Part shown: positions 36,179 through 44,568 of the stretch, piece after piece
How positions within the stretch are numbered: position 1 is the stretch's first letter
Layout of the letters: the number at the start of each line of letters is the position of its first letter
NCBI GenBank assembly: GCA_964405975.1
Contig: CAYOPW010000004.1
Location: 19,746-83,745, forward strand
Reading direction: 5' to 3'
Length of the DNA stretch: 64,000 nt
Source: Hyphomicrobium_A sp964405975
GTDB taxonomy: Bacteria > Pseudomonadota > Alphaproteobacteria > Rhizobiales > Hyphomicrobiaceae
Program-made: the position numbers and the translations under genes
The notes under the pieces: model-generated
Told to the model about the DNA's origin: nothing
Database searches by the model: none
What the model saw: the letters and a program-made list of their open reading frames with translations, nothing else

Positions 36179-37486
36179 ATGCACTACTTTGCCTATGAAT
36201 TTGCCCACGCGGTTCTCTCGCCCATGCGCGTTGGCGCCCACGGAATGCGCAGCGCACTCGAGTGGCCTCTTAATCCCTTGAGATTGACACCAATGGCCCG
36301 CCATCTCACGGCGGCCTTCGAGGTATTCGAGAACGTTACCAGGCGCTACGGCAAACCTGAATTCGGCTTAAAGACGACGCACGTCGGCAACGTCGAGGTG
36401 CCGATCCGCGAGCACGTCGTCGCACGAACACCGTTTTGCGAGTTGTTGCACTTTGAGCGTGAGGAAGCCGTCACAGGTCCGCGTACCGATCCGAAGGTGC
36501 TGATCGTCGCCCCGCTTTCGGGCCATTACGCGACACTTTTACGCGGCACGGTCCAGGCCATGCTGCCCGACCATGAAACCTACATCACGGACTGGACCGA
36601 CGCGCGTGACATTCCTCTTGCGATGGGGCGCTTCGACCTCGACGACTTTATTGATCACGTCATCGACTTCATCAGATTCATTGGTCCCGACACGCATGTG
36701 ATTGGCGTGTGCCAACCAGCCGTACCGGTGCTGGCCGCCGCTGCACACATGGCAGGGATTGATGATCCTTGCCAGCCGGCATCCATGACGCTGATGGGCG
36801 GCCCAATTGATACCCGGCGCAAGCCCACTGGTGTCAATCAACTCGCTGAGTCGCGGAGCCTGGAATGGTTTGAGCGCACTGTGGTTGGCACCGTACCGTT
36901 TCCACACGCTGGATTCATGCGCCCGGTCTACCCCGGCTTCATGCAGCTTACCGGCTTTATGACGATGAATCTTGAGCGCCACATGAACGCGCATGTGGAT
37001 CTGTTCAATAACCTCGTTAAGGGCGACTGCGATTCCGTTAAGCAGCACCAGGATTTCTACGAGGAATATTTAGCCGTCATGGACCTGACGGCCGAGTTTT
37101 ACCTGCAGACCATCAAGACTGTGTTTCAAGATCATTCGCTACCCAAAGGTACGATGACCCACCGCGGCAGCCTGGTCGATTGCTCTGCCATCCGTGACAC
37201 CGCGCTGATGACAGTCGAAGGTGAGCGCGACGACGTATGCGGGCTTGGCCAGACGCAAGCCGCGCACGATCTATGCACAAATATCCACGAACACCAGAAA
37301 GTGCACTACATGCAAGAAGGCGTAGGACACTATGGCATTTTTAATGGGACGCGCTGGCGCACAGAGATCCAGCCGCGCATTCGCGAGTTCATCCGCACCA
37401 TCGAGTATTCGCGCGGATCCCTGCCAACCGATAAGCGCAACCCGCGCCGCTCTCATCATGTCGAAATGGCTGTTTCGCCGGTCTAA
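36179..37486 (+). CDS. phaZ: Intracellular poly(3-hydroxybutyrate) depolymerase
   Basis: The 435-residue protein matches PhaZ enzymes that mobilise amorphous intracellular PHB granules. The catalytic cysteine is C178 in VIGVCQPAVP, the cysteine variant of the lipase box typical of this family. Later motifs DVCGLGQTQAAHDL (Asp) and EGVGHYGIFNGTRWR (His) complete the triad. The ATG at 36179 begins MHYFAYEFAHA, as in homologues; a GGGGG run is 10-14 bases upstream. It shows the organism stores PHB. A candidate PHB-controlling small RNA pair lies 15 kb away in this window. Confidence 0.95.
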   Translation: MHYFAYEFAHAVLSPMRVGAHGMRSALEWPLNPLRLTPMARHLTAAFEVFENVTRRYGKPEFGLKTTHVGNVEVPIREHVVARTPFCELLHFEREEAVTGPRTDPKVLIVAPLSGHYATLLRGTVQAMLPDHETYITDWTDARDIPLAMGRFDLDDFIDHVIDFIRFIGPDTHVIGVCQPAVPVLAAAAHMAGIDDPCQPASMTLMGGPIDTRRKPTGVNQLAESRSLEWFERTVVGTVPFPHAGFMRPVYPGFMQLTGFMTMNLERHMNAHVDLFNNLVKGDCDSVKQHQDFYEEYLAVMDLTAEFYLQTIKTVFQDHSLPKGTMTHRGSLVDCSAIRDTALMTVEGERDDVCGLGQTQAAHDLCTNIHEHQKVHYMQEGVGHYGIFNGTRWRTEIQPRIREFIRTIEYSRGSLPTDKRNPRRSHHVEMAVSPV

Positions 37487-37553
37487 ATCCGGCGCCAAAG
37501 TTGCGCGATTGCTACGGCGACTGTGCGTCCCTCAATAGTATTCAGCAAACCAA

Positions 37554-37579
37554 ACGGCGCCGGGATGGCCGGACGCCGT
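37554..37579 (-). terminator. Terminator-like hairpin downstream of pqqA
   Basis: ACGGCG and CCGG (37554-37563) pair with CCGG and CGCCGT (37569-37579) with one bulged base and a five-base loop. On the minus strand the stem is followed by TTTGGTTTG, a moderate T-rich run. It is about 30 bases after the pqqA stop. Confidence 0.6.
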
Positions 37580-37606
37580 CTGAAAACACAACAACACTTA
37601 ACATTG

Positions 37607-37696
37607 TTAGATGATGTCGATCTCGGCCGGCAGGTATGATGTCACCTCAAGGCCAACTTCCTGCTCGCGCACTGCGGGCTTTGTCCAAACCTTCAT
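37607..37696 (-). CDS. pqqA: Pyrroloquinoline quinone precursor peptide PqqA
   Basis: The minus strand encodes 29 residues beginning MKVWTKPAVRE and ending YLPAEIDII. It contains the EVTSY motif in which the Glu (E17) and Tyr (Y21) are joined by PqqE to make PQQ. A strong AAGGAGG precedes the ATG and a hairpin follows the stop. PQQ is the cofactor of periplasmic methanol, alcohol and sugar dehydrogenases. None of pqqB, C, D or E is within the window, so the peptide gene stands alone between phaZ and polA. The gene was read directly; it is shorter than most gene finders report. Confidence 0.92.
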   Translation of the reverse strand: MKVWTKPAVREQEVGLEVTSYLPAEIDII

Positions 37697-37860
37697 GATC
37701 CTATCTCCTCCTTAGACCTGGCGAACATTCGCCCGGCTAGTGATCAATAGATAGGCGAATGCCCTCATCAGCACCAATTGCATTTTCTTAGGGAAAAGAT
37801 AAGCGGGGCTGATCAAGCCGCTCAACGTGTTTTTGGGGTGGAAGAGCAAAAGCCGCAAGC

Positions 37861-40800
37861 CTAATGCGCCGCTTCCCAGTTTTCGGCCGCTTTTGCGTCG
37901 ACGTGGATCGGCACACTCAGCGAAACGGCCGGAAGGGCCGCGCCTTCCATCACCTGCGCCACCGTCTTCAAGGTTTTGTGAACTTGCGCGTCCTTCACCT
38001 CGAACACCAACTCGTCGTGCACTTGCAGGAGCATACGTGCAGAGCTGAGACCAGCCTCTCCTAAGGCGTCCGGCATGCGGATCATGGCGCGGCGAATAAT
38101 GTCTGCAGCCGACCCCTGGATCGGCGCGTTGATGGCTGCGCGCTCCAGAAAGCCGCGCATGCCAGGATTGCGCGTGTTGATCTCCGGGTAATGGATGCGC
38201 CGGCCGAAGATCGTTTCCACGTAGCCCTGCTCGTGCGCAGTCCGCTTGGTCCCATCAATGTAGTCGCGGATGCCTGGAAAACGCTCAAAGTAGGTCTTGA
38301 TGTAGGCGGCGGCTTCTTCCTTGGAAATTCCCAGTTGGTTGGCGAGCCCGAAGGCAGAGATCCCGTAGATGATACCGAAGTTGATGGCCTTGGCGCGCCG
38401 GCGCACGTCCGGAGTCATCTCCTTAAGCGGCACTGCGAACATTTCCGACGCCGTCATCGCGTGAATATCGACACCGTCATCGAATGCTTTCTTGAGCTGG
38501 GGAATGTCGGCGATGTGGGCCAAAACGCGCAACTCAATTTGGCTGTAGTCCGCCGAGACCAGCTTCATGCCTTTCTTGGCGACAAACGCGGTGCGGATTT
38601 CGCGCCCTTCCTTGGTGCGCACGGGAATGTTTTGCAGGTTGGGATCAGAAGAGGCGAGCCGCCCGGTCGTGGTTGCCGCGAGCGAATAGGAGGTGTGGAT
38701 GCGTCCCGTATCCGGGTTGATATAGCCGGGCAGCGCATCGGTATACGTGGACCGCAACTTGGTGAGTTGGCGCCACTCCAGCATCGTGTTGATGAGCTTG
38801 CGCGCATCTGGCGGCAACTCCTCATTGGCGGCAAGGTCGTCGAGCAGCCCTGCCCGCGTCTCCCATTGTCCCGTTTTGGTTTTCTTGCCGCCCGGCAATT
38901 TCAAGCGGTCGAACAGCAGCTCGCCCAACTGGCGCGGGGAGGCGAGGTTGAACTTGTGTCCAACCAGACCGTTTACCTCATCTTCGAGCCGTGCACTTTC
39001 TTGTGCGAATTCGCTCGACAGGCGCGCAAGTATGGTGCGGTCGACCGTAATGCCGGTGCGTTCCATATCGGCAATGATGGGAACGAGCGGCCGCTCCAGC
39101 ATCTCATAGACTGTCGCTCTATGTTCAGCCGCGAGCCGTGGTTTTAGCATCATCCATAATCGCAACGTTACGTCGGCGTCTTCGGCTGCGTACTCCGTCG
39201 CTTTATCAATCGGCACCTCCGCAAACGATTTTTCCGATTTCTTACCAGGCACGAGTGCCATCACCTGATCAAACGAGATACAGGCGTGACCAAGATGGCG
39301 CATGGCAAGCTCGTCCATGCCGTGGCTGCCTCTGCCTGCGTCGAGCGCATACGATAGCAACATCGTGTCGTCGAGCGGCGCAATGAGAACGCCACGACGC
39401 GCCATCACATTGTAGTCGTACTTGAGATTCTGACCGATCTTCAGGACCGACAAATTTTCCAGCAGCGGCTTCAGCGCGGCGATCGCTTTTGCAAGCGGCA
39501 CCTGCGCCACATCCTCGCCGTCTCCGAAGTCGAGGCCTTCCGCCTGCTTGCGATGTGACAACGGCACATAACACGCCCTGCCCGGCGTCACGGCCAGCGA
39601 AAAGCCGATGAGATCGGCGCGCATGGGATCGAGGCCTGTGGTCTCGGTATCGAAGGCAACGCGGCCCGCTTTCTTAGCTTCGGCAAGCCACGCGTCGAGC
39701 CGCTCTAAAGTGGTGACAGTTTCGTACTTAGAACGATCAAATGGCGTCTTTGCCGCCTCCGCCGCGTGAAGCACGGCGGCCTCAGGCGTCTCCGCGGCGA
39801 CTTGTTTGCCAGCCTTCTTTGTTTTGCCCGCCACAGTCGAGCCGACGGACACCTCGAGTGGCGCGGGCGGCTGGACGCCCAGCGCCTGTGCAATGCGCCG
39901 CGTCAGCGTGTTGAACTCCATGCTTTGCAGGAAGGCGAGAAGTGCTGAGGGATCAGGATCGTGCACGCCCAGCGAGTCGACGGGAATATCAGTTTCCACG
40001 TCATCTTTGAGAGTGACAAGTTCGCGCGACAACCGCGCCTGATCGGCAAACTCGATCAGTTTTTCGCGCCGCTTGGGCTGCTTGATCTCCGAGGCGCGTT
40101 CCAGAAGCGTATCGAGGTCGCCGTACTCATTGATGAGTTCTGCTGCCGTCTTGACGCCGATGCCAGGCACGCCAGGCACGTTGTCGGTGGAATCGCCGGC
40201 AAGCGATTGCACATCGATGACCTTCTCGGGCGGCACGCCGAACTTCTCGATCACCTCGTCGCGGTTGAATTTCTTGTTTTTCATGCCGTCCAACATGACG
40301 ACACCGGGGCGCACGAGCTGCATCAAGTCCTTATCGGACGAGACGACCGTCACATCGCCGCCCGAGTCGATGACCTCGCGGGCATACGTCGCTATGAGAT
40401 CGTCGGCCTCGTAGCCAACTTTCTCGACGCAGGCGACATTAAATGCTTTCACCGCATCGCGAATGAGCGGGAACTGAGGAATGAGCTCGTCGGGCGGCGG
40501 CGGCCGGTTGGCCTTGTAGTCCTCAAAGATCTCGTTGCGAAACGTCTCGGCACTGGCGTCAAAGATAACGGCAATATGCGTCGGGGCCTCCCTCACCTTG
40601 GACTCCCCGAGTAGTTTCCAAAGCATGCTGCAGAATAGGTGGACCGCGCCGGTTGGTGTGCCATCCGATCGGAATAGATACTTTCGGTCCATATTCTGCG
40701 CCTGGAAGAAGGCGCGGAAGATGTAGCCAGATCCGTCAATGAGGTAGACGTGGCTGCCTTTGATGATGGGGGTGGCCTCGCCCGCAGGCACGCTGGCGAT

Positions 40801-40878
40801 GCACGCATTCTCTTTCCTTGGCTTGGTTTTGGCCTTGGTTTTGACTGGGGTCTTGGCCGGACTTTTTGCTTTGCTCAT
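37861..40878 (-). CDS. polA: DNA polymerase I
   Basis: The 1005-residue enzyme has all three domains. The 5' nuclease comes first (YLIDGSGYIFRAF, VSSDKDLMQL, GDSTDNVPGVPGIGVKTA). A 3'-5' exonuclease follows with intact acidic motif VAFDTETTGLDPM at about 395. The polymerase has motif A VSADYSQIELRVLAHI, motif B RRRAKAINFGIIYG and motif C LQVHDELVFEV. It fills gaps in repair and lagging-strand synthesis. A Lys/Pro-rich N-terminal extension of about 40 residues (AKSPAKTPVKTKAKTK) precedes the nuclease domain. Confidence 0.97.
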   Translation of the reverse strand: MSKAKSPAKTPVKTKAKTKPRKENACIASVPAGEATPIIKGSHVYLIDGSGYIFRAFFQAQNMDRKYLFRSDGTPTGAVHLFCSMLWKLLGESKVREAPTHIAVIFDASAETFRNEIFEDYKANRPPPPDELIPQFPLIRDAVKAFNVACVEKVGYEADDLIATYAREVIDSGGDVTVVSSDKDLMQLVRPGVVMLDGMKNKKFNRDEVIEKFGVPPEKVIDVQSLAGDSTDNVPGVPGIGVKTAAELINEYGDLDTLLERASEIKQPKRREKLIEFADQARLSRELVTLKDDVETDIPVDSLGVHDPDPSALLAFLQSMEFNTLTRRIAQALGVQPPAPLEVSVGSTVAGKTKKAGKQVAAETPEAAVLHAAEAAKTPFDRSKYETVTTLERLDAWLAEAKKAGRVAFDTETTGLDPMRADLIGFSLAVTPGRACYVPLSHRKQAEGLDFGDGEDVAQVPLAKAIAALKPLLENLSVLKIGQNLKYDYNVMARRGVLIAPLDDTMLLSYALDAGRGSHGMDELAMRHLGHACISFDQVMALVPGKKSEKSFAEVPIDKATEYAAEDADVTLRLWMMLKPRLAAEHRATVYEMLERPLVPIIADMERTGITVDRTILARLSSEFAQESARLEDEVNGLVGHKFNLASPRQLGELLFDRLKLPGGKKTKTGQWETRAGLLDDLAANEELPPDARKLINTMLEWRQLTKLRSTYTDALPGYINPDTGRIHTSYSLAATTTGRLASSDPNLQNIPVRTKEGREIRTAFVAKKGMKLVSADYSQIELRVLAHIADIPQLKKAFDDGVDIHAMTASEMFAVPLKEMTPDVRRRAKAINFGIIYGISAFGLANQLGISKEEAAAYIKTYFERFPGIRDYIDGTKRTAHEQGYVETIFGRRIHYPEINTRNPGMRGFLERAAINAPIQGSAADIIRRAMIRMPDALGEAGLSSARMLLQVHDELVFEVKDAQVHKTLKTVAQVMEGAALPAVSLSVPIHVDAKAAENWEAAH

Positions 40879-41033
40879 GGCGCGGGACTATAGGCGTTCA
40901 GCACGCGCCGGTCAGCTGCTACGACAGCCGCATCCGAGCTAGAAATTTGCGGCAAACATGGCGGGTCCTGCGGCGCCCGCCCTGCACAATTGCCCGGGGG
41001 CAGCGGATCAGGTATCAAGAACCCCTTGCCCAA

Positions 41034-41110
<77 letters not shown>

Positions 41111-41173
41111 TGTTTGCTATGATATGGCACGGTCCTCGGCAGATGATGAGCGCCCACAAAGCCTGCGAGCCGA

Positions 41174-41431
41174 CTATTTCTTCGCCTTTAACGCCTTACC
41201 CGACTTGATAGTCTTTATGGCCTCTGCGGCATTAAAGCCGAGGACTTCCGAAAGCTCCAAAAACTCCACCACATCCACGCGGCGCTGGCCGCTTTCGAGC
41301 CGGGCAACAAAGGACTGATACTGCCCGAGGCGGGCGGCCAGCTCAGCTTGAGTCATTCCGGCCGCCTCCCGCCGCTTGATCAACAGATCGATCAGCGACC
41401 TATGGCGCCGCGAACTCAGCGTCTTTTCCAC
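41174..41431 (-). CDS. XRE-family helix-turn-helix regulator
   Basis: The 85-residue protein (GTG start at 41431; another GTG at 41443 adds four residues) is a single Cro/C1-type domain. It opens with EKTLSSRRHRSLIDLLIKRR, then the HTH (MTQAELAARLGQYQSFVARLESGQ) and a tail containing RRVDVVEFLELSEVLGF and a Lys-rich end. No partner domain is fused. It is divergent from a small membrane protein gene with a perfect palindrome between them, so autoregulation and control of that neighbour are likely. A decayed copy of its 3' end lies at 42412-42504. Confidence 0.85.
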   Translation of the reverse strand: MEKTLSSRRHRSLIDLLIKRREAAGMTQAELAARLGQYQSFVARLESGQRRVDVVEFLELSEVLGFNAAEAIKTIKSGKALKAKK

Positions 41432-41475
41432 TGGAAACCCCACTTGCGCGTCACAATGGGGCCTTCGCCTAATCT

Positions 41476-41498
41476 GAATTTTAGATTATCTAAAATTC
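41476..41498. promoter_or_regulatory. Perfect 23-bp palindrome, probable XRE operator
   Basis: GAATTTTAGAT, a single central T, and ATCTAAAATTC form two 11-base arms with no mismatch. The site is AT-rich against a GC-rich background. It lies 45 bases before the XRE start and 24 bases before the divergent membrane-protein ATG, where a repressor of both would bind. That XRE binds it is an inference. Confidence 0.75.
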
Positions 41499-41521
41499 CG
41501 ATCAGTGGCGTTGATGGCACG

Positions 41522-41803
41522 ATGGAGCTGCTTGGGAAAATTGCATTCTGGTTCGCCATTGCGGCTGCGCTCTCCTCCGTCTGGGGTGCACTGCTTTGGG
41601 AGATATGGGAGGGCGTTGTACGCCTGCGCATGCTTCCTCAAAAGGAAATCGACGCACTCGCCCGACAGATGATTGCCGAATATGGCCAGCGGGCAGCAGA
41701 CTCCGCGTTCGCTAATGAGGATAGAGCCTGGCGTTACTCCGATCGTTTTGAGCGAGCCAAATGGCGGCGCGTGCGGCTAGCAACCTGTCGCATGGCTTCG
41801 TAA
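41522..41803 (+). CDS. Small single-pass membrane protein, divergent from XRE
   Basis: From the ATG at 41522 the product is 93 residues: a hydrophobic segment (IAFWFAIAAALSSVWGALL, about 6-24), then a charged cytoplasmic-type part with KEIDALARQMIAEYGQ, ANEDRAWRYSDRFERAKW and an Arg-rich end. I do not recognise a named family. An open frame continues upstream to 41348 but there it runs antisense through the XRE gene, so I reject the longer form. The ribosome site is weak. A degenerate copy of its last 30 codons is at 42513-42611. Confidence 0.6.
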   Translation: MELLGKIAFWFAIAAALSSVWGALLWEIWEGVVRLRMLPQKEIDALARQMIAEYGQRAADSAFANEDRAWRYSDRFERAKWRRVRLATCRMAS

Positions 41804-41945
41804 TCTCCAATCCCGATCAGATGCAGGCACCAAACGCTGACTCCAACGTACAGAGTGGTATTTGATCAGGTAAGAAGACTGGTTCTGTTAGTTTGCTCAA
41901 GCCTATCGTCAAATAACAGAATATGCCGCGCCTCGCGGTGTCTAT

Positions 41946-42362
41946 CTAACGCTCGATCCTCAATGCCCTCAATTGCTCGATGACGGAGACAATTTTATCC
42001 ATCTCCTCATCATACCAATTCTCCTGAAGAACCGCTCCCTCCTTCCTCAGAAATTCAGCGCTTTCTATCTTCCATTTCTCATCGATCCCCGGGGCATGTG
42101 GATCGCCCTTGAGCATTGAGTGCCAACGTCGCGCCAATGCATATTCGATCAAACCATCGCATGCGTTGCGGATTCGGCGGGCTATGAACCTGACATCGGT
42201 TACGCTGTCGTCAAACCTGCGCCCGTATTCGATATAGCAAGCGAATGCGCGGCTATTGGCGTCGCACACATACGGCTCGTTTGGGCACGTCCGTTCCTCA
42301 GCGCGAGCAGGCGACATTAACGTCACAAATACGAGCATGACTGCGAAATGCTTTCTGGCCAT
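41946..42362 (-). CDS. Secreted protein of unknown function
   Basis: The 138-residue product starts with a signal peptide (HFAVMLVFVTLMSPARAEE, cleavage near ARA). The mature part has four cysteines (RTCPNEPYVCDANSRAFACY and a later NAC), which may form two disulfides, and a helical C-terminal half (EEMDKIVSVIEQLRALRIER). No family is recognised. It sits inside the XRE-associated region, between the intact pair and the decayed copy. Confidence 0.6.
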   Translation of the reverse strand: MARKHFAVMLVFVTLMSPARAEERTCPNEPYVCDANSRAFACYIEYGRRFDDSVTDVRFIARRIRNACDGLIEYALARRWHSMLKGDPHAPGIDEKWKIESAEFLRKEGAVLQENWYDEEMDKIVSVIEQLRALRIER

Positions 42363-42411
42363 ATCAGGTCACCGATTTTTGCGCAGCCTTCCTCTAACGC
42401 GCGCCTGAGGC

Positions 42412-42504
42412 TTATTTTCTTGCCTTGATTGTCTTGACGACCTCTGCGGCATCAAAGCCGAGAATTTCCGATAGCTCCAGAAACTCTACAACATCGATGC
42501 GTCG
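42412..42504 (-). pseudogene. 3' remnant of a second XRE gene
   Basis: The minus strand reads RRIDVVEFLELSEILGF then DAAEVVKTIKARK and a stop. Over 30 aligned residues 23 are identical to the end of the intact XRE protein at 41174. The helix-turn-helix and start are absent: at 42504 the similarity ends and the remnant of the membrane-protein gene begins almost at once. Confidence 0.8.
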
Positions 42505-42512
42505 CGACACTT

Positions 42513-42611
42513 GTCCATGAGGATGGAGCGTGGCGCGTCTTCGATAACTTCGAGCAGATCAAACGGCGGGGGGTACGGCTGAGAAGCCGTCGCATGGCTT
42601 TGTATGCCTGA
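42513..42611 (+). pseudogene. 3' remnant of a second XRE-linked membrane-protein gene
   Basis: In the plus frame the sequence reads HEDGAWRVFDNFEQIKRRG then VRLRSRRMALYA and a stop, aligning with EDRAWRYSDRFERAKWRR and VRLATCRMAS at the end of the intact protein. The membrane segment and start are missing. Orientation relative to the XRE remnant is the same as in the intact pair, so one deletion fused the two 3' ends. Confidence 0.7.
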
Positions 42612-42728
42612 CGTTGGCTTTTCCTGAAGGCGCCACAACAGGCCGAGCTTGCACAGGGAACCGTCCGCAACCCTGCCCCAACGTTGGGATATATGCCCCA
42701 GCCCAGCTCTTAGCGGTACAACGCTGGC

Positions 42729-43478
42729 TCAGTTTTCAGCAACAGGACGCCATCCAGCCGCCAGCGCTTCCGCCTCCGAGCAGAACCACCGCTCACCGCT
42801 GGCCTGATCAATCCTGACCTTGCTGTACCAGGGGCTCCACGGCATGTGATAGATCTGACCGCGTTTGGAAACATTGCCTTTAATCACACATCCGCTCGGT
42901 GCAACTTGCTCGGCGCTTTGCCAGCGCTTCTTGCGAAATTCCCAAGCCGGTTCTGCGTTGGCCTGCCAGATGCCAACGCGCTTAGCACGCGCTTCAGCCT
43001 CCTGTTTGACGTAATTGGAAGAATACTTGACGTACGCCCATGCATGGCCGCTGCGAACCATTTCCGCGTTGATGTCGAGATCGCCGACGAAACACACCCC
43101 GATCATGCGACCGTACTTGTCCGTACCGTGACGATTGCAACTCACTCGCTTGCCCGATACCAGCTTGCTAAGAACCCGCGCAGCCGTCTTGCCGCATCGC
43201 CATTGCTCGCCGCCGCCGCGGCCGCAGGTCTGCGCGGTCTCGGGTGCATCGATGCCCTCCAACCGCACGCGTTCACCAGAGATCTCGATGGTGTCACCAT
43301 CGATGATCCGTGCGGCACCAATCAGATCGCCGAGCGCAACCGTTTCGTTTGCCGGAGCTAGCATGAGCGCCACGAGCGCGAGGACGCCAGTCAGCGCGCG
43401 CCACACAGATCGGCGAATCAGATAACGTGTTGCATCTTCAATCACAATTGTGAATTTAGCCCGATTCGCATGGCGCAA
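42729..43478 (-). CDS. Thermonuclease-like (SNase-domain) secreted protein
   Basis: The protein has an N-terminal hydrophobic signal/anchor (LTGVLALVALMLAPA) and an SNase domain: ARIIDGDTIEISGERVRLEGIDAPE supplies, in separate parts, the metal Asp and the catalytic Arg and Glu, and KYGRMIG the second Arg. A C-terminal module (CVIKGNVSKRGQIYHMPW to WFCSEAEALAAGW) is the sunset-type extension seen in rhizobial ExoI-like proteins. It is likely a periplasmic or surface nuclease. The start is unclear: the frame opens with TTG at 43478, and GTG codons at 43445 and 43406 would each keep the signal segment. Confidence 0.85.
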   Translation of the reverse strand: MRHANRAKFTIVIEDATRYLIRRSVWRALTGVLALVALMLAPANETVALGDLIGAARIIDGDTIEISGERVRLEGIDAPETAQTCGRGGGEQWRCGKTAARVLSKLVSGKRVSCNRHGTDKYGRMIGVCFVGDLDINAEMVRSGHAWAYVKYSSNYVKQEAEARAKRVGIWQANAEPAWEFRKKRWQSAEQVAPSGCVIKGNVSKRGQIYHMPWSPWYSKVRIDQASGERWFCSEAEALAAGWRPVAEN

Positions 43479-43686
43479 CCTAGACTAAATTATGATATGA
43501 ATCTGCAACCTGTAATGAGTCCTAAGTTATTTTGGATGGAATGCCCGGATATGCGCCGCATTCCGCCCAAGCCGCAGGGATCTCTCGGGTTGCCCAAAGG
43601 GCACATCCGGAAATTTTGAACGCTTGCCAATTCCCTGCTGCTTCGCACTTGCGTAATCTCGCAGGTGAATTAAAGGCGGGGGATCC

Positions 43687-44148
43687 GTGGCTGCAATTCT
43701 GAGGGGTTCCAGAAACCTGGGAGTCGTATTGCCGATCGGGGCGTTGTTGGCTGCTCTGGCGGCCGGTGGATGCTCCACATTCCAAGACTTTGCCGGCGTG
43801 CAACACGCCGGCTATCAGAATGACGGCACGTACGTGCTGAGTGCACAGGACAAAGACCTTGGCTGCGGACACCTGCAAGAGCGATCAGACGGACTCATCG
43901 CGCAAATGCAGGCGCTGCCAGCGCGCGCCGTGCAAGAATTACAGGATGCCCCGAAGAGCCTAGCTGCGATGTTCAGTCGAACCTTCGGCGGGGGCGGCAA
44001 CGGACTAAAAGCCGTTGATGCTTATGATCGTACCCACGCTGAAGCCGTAGCACTCAATGCATATCTCGACGAAAAAGGCTGTGGCTCAACGGACGTCGAT
44101 GCGCATTTAGGCGAATCCAACGAGCAAATGGTGTTTTTCAAGCGTTAG
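43687..44148 (+). CDS. Putative lipoprotein of unknown function
   Basis: The 153-residue product begins at GTG after a GGGG-rich ribosome site. Its N-terminus has a lipobox-like LAAGGC at about residue 25-30, so the Cys would be lipidated. The mature part has cysteines in LGCGHLQE and EKGCGST and a Gly-rich FGGGGNGL segment. I recognise no family. Confidence 0.65.
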   Translation: MAAILRGSRNLGVVLPIGALLAALAAGGCSTFQDFAGVQHAGYQNDGTYVLSAQDKDLGCGHLQERSDGLIAQMQALPARAVQELQDAPKSLAAMFSRTFGGGGNGLKAVDAYDRTHAEAVALNAYLDEKGCGSTDVDAHLGESNEQMVFFKR

Positions 44149-44176
44149 GCTTAGAACTTTAAGGGCGCGCGCCCCA

Positions 44177-44452
44177 TCAGCGGCGGCGATAACCGCCCGA
44201 GCCGGATCGCGGCGGCGGGGTGCCGCTGCGCGCATCCTTATGACGAAAGTTTATGCGGCCCTTGGTGAGATCATAGGGTGTCATCTCGATGGTGACGCGA
44301 TCGCCAGCCAGGATTCGAATGCGGTTCTTTTTCATACGGCCTGAAGTATAGGCGATCACCTCATGGCCGTTGTCGAGTTTGACCCGGCATCGCGCGTCAG
44401 GAAGGACCTCCGCCACCACGCCCTCAAACTCCAGCATTTCTTCTTTCGCCAT
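44177..44452 (-). CDS. infA: Translation initiation factor IF-1
   Basis: The 91-residue protein is an S1-like OB fold: MAKEEMLEFEGVVAEVLPDA, then DNGHEVIAYTSGRMKKNRIRI and DRVTIEMTPYDLTKGRI. IF-1 binds the ribosomal A site during initiation. A 15- to 20-residue tail (GTPPPRSGSGGYRRR) extends beyond the usual 72 residues. The start at 44452 is preceded by GGAG five bases upstream. The cold-shock gene lies upstream on the same strand. Confidence 0.96.
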   Translation of the reverse strand: MAKEEMLEFEGVVAEVLPDARCRVKLDNGHEVIAYTSGRMKKNRIRILAGDRVTIEMTPYDLTKGRINFRHKDARSGTPPPRSGSGGYRRR

Positions 44453-44519
44453 CAAATCTCCTGCAGTGGCGACGCTTCAAGCGTCGACGTGAAAATTGAA
44501 ACGTGTCCGCATAATCGTA

Positions 44520-44543
44520 GGGGAGCAGACATGGCTGCTCCCC
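44520..44543. repeat. Perfect 9-bp inverted repeat between cspA and infA
   Basis: GGGGAGCAG pairs with CTGCTCCCC across a six-base loop. Neither side has a clear T-run. It lies 26 bases after the cold-shock stop and about 70 bases before the infA ATG on the minus strand, so it could be a weak terminator, an RNA-stability hairpin or part of the infA leader. Confidence 0.5.
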
Positions 44544-44568
44544 TTCCAGTGGGAATAATGCGGGGTCG

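Noticed and set aside
36539..37048. Minus-strand open frame of 169 residues opposite phaZ
   Set aside because: It is antisense to the catalytic part of phaZ, which has full family support.
41348..41521. Upstream extension of the XRE-linked membrane protein
   Set aside because: It would run antisense through the XRE coding region and across the palindrome; the hydrophobic segment begins right after the ATG at 41522.
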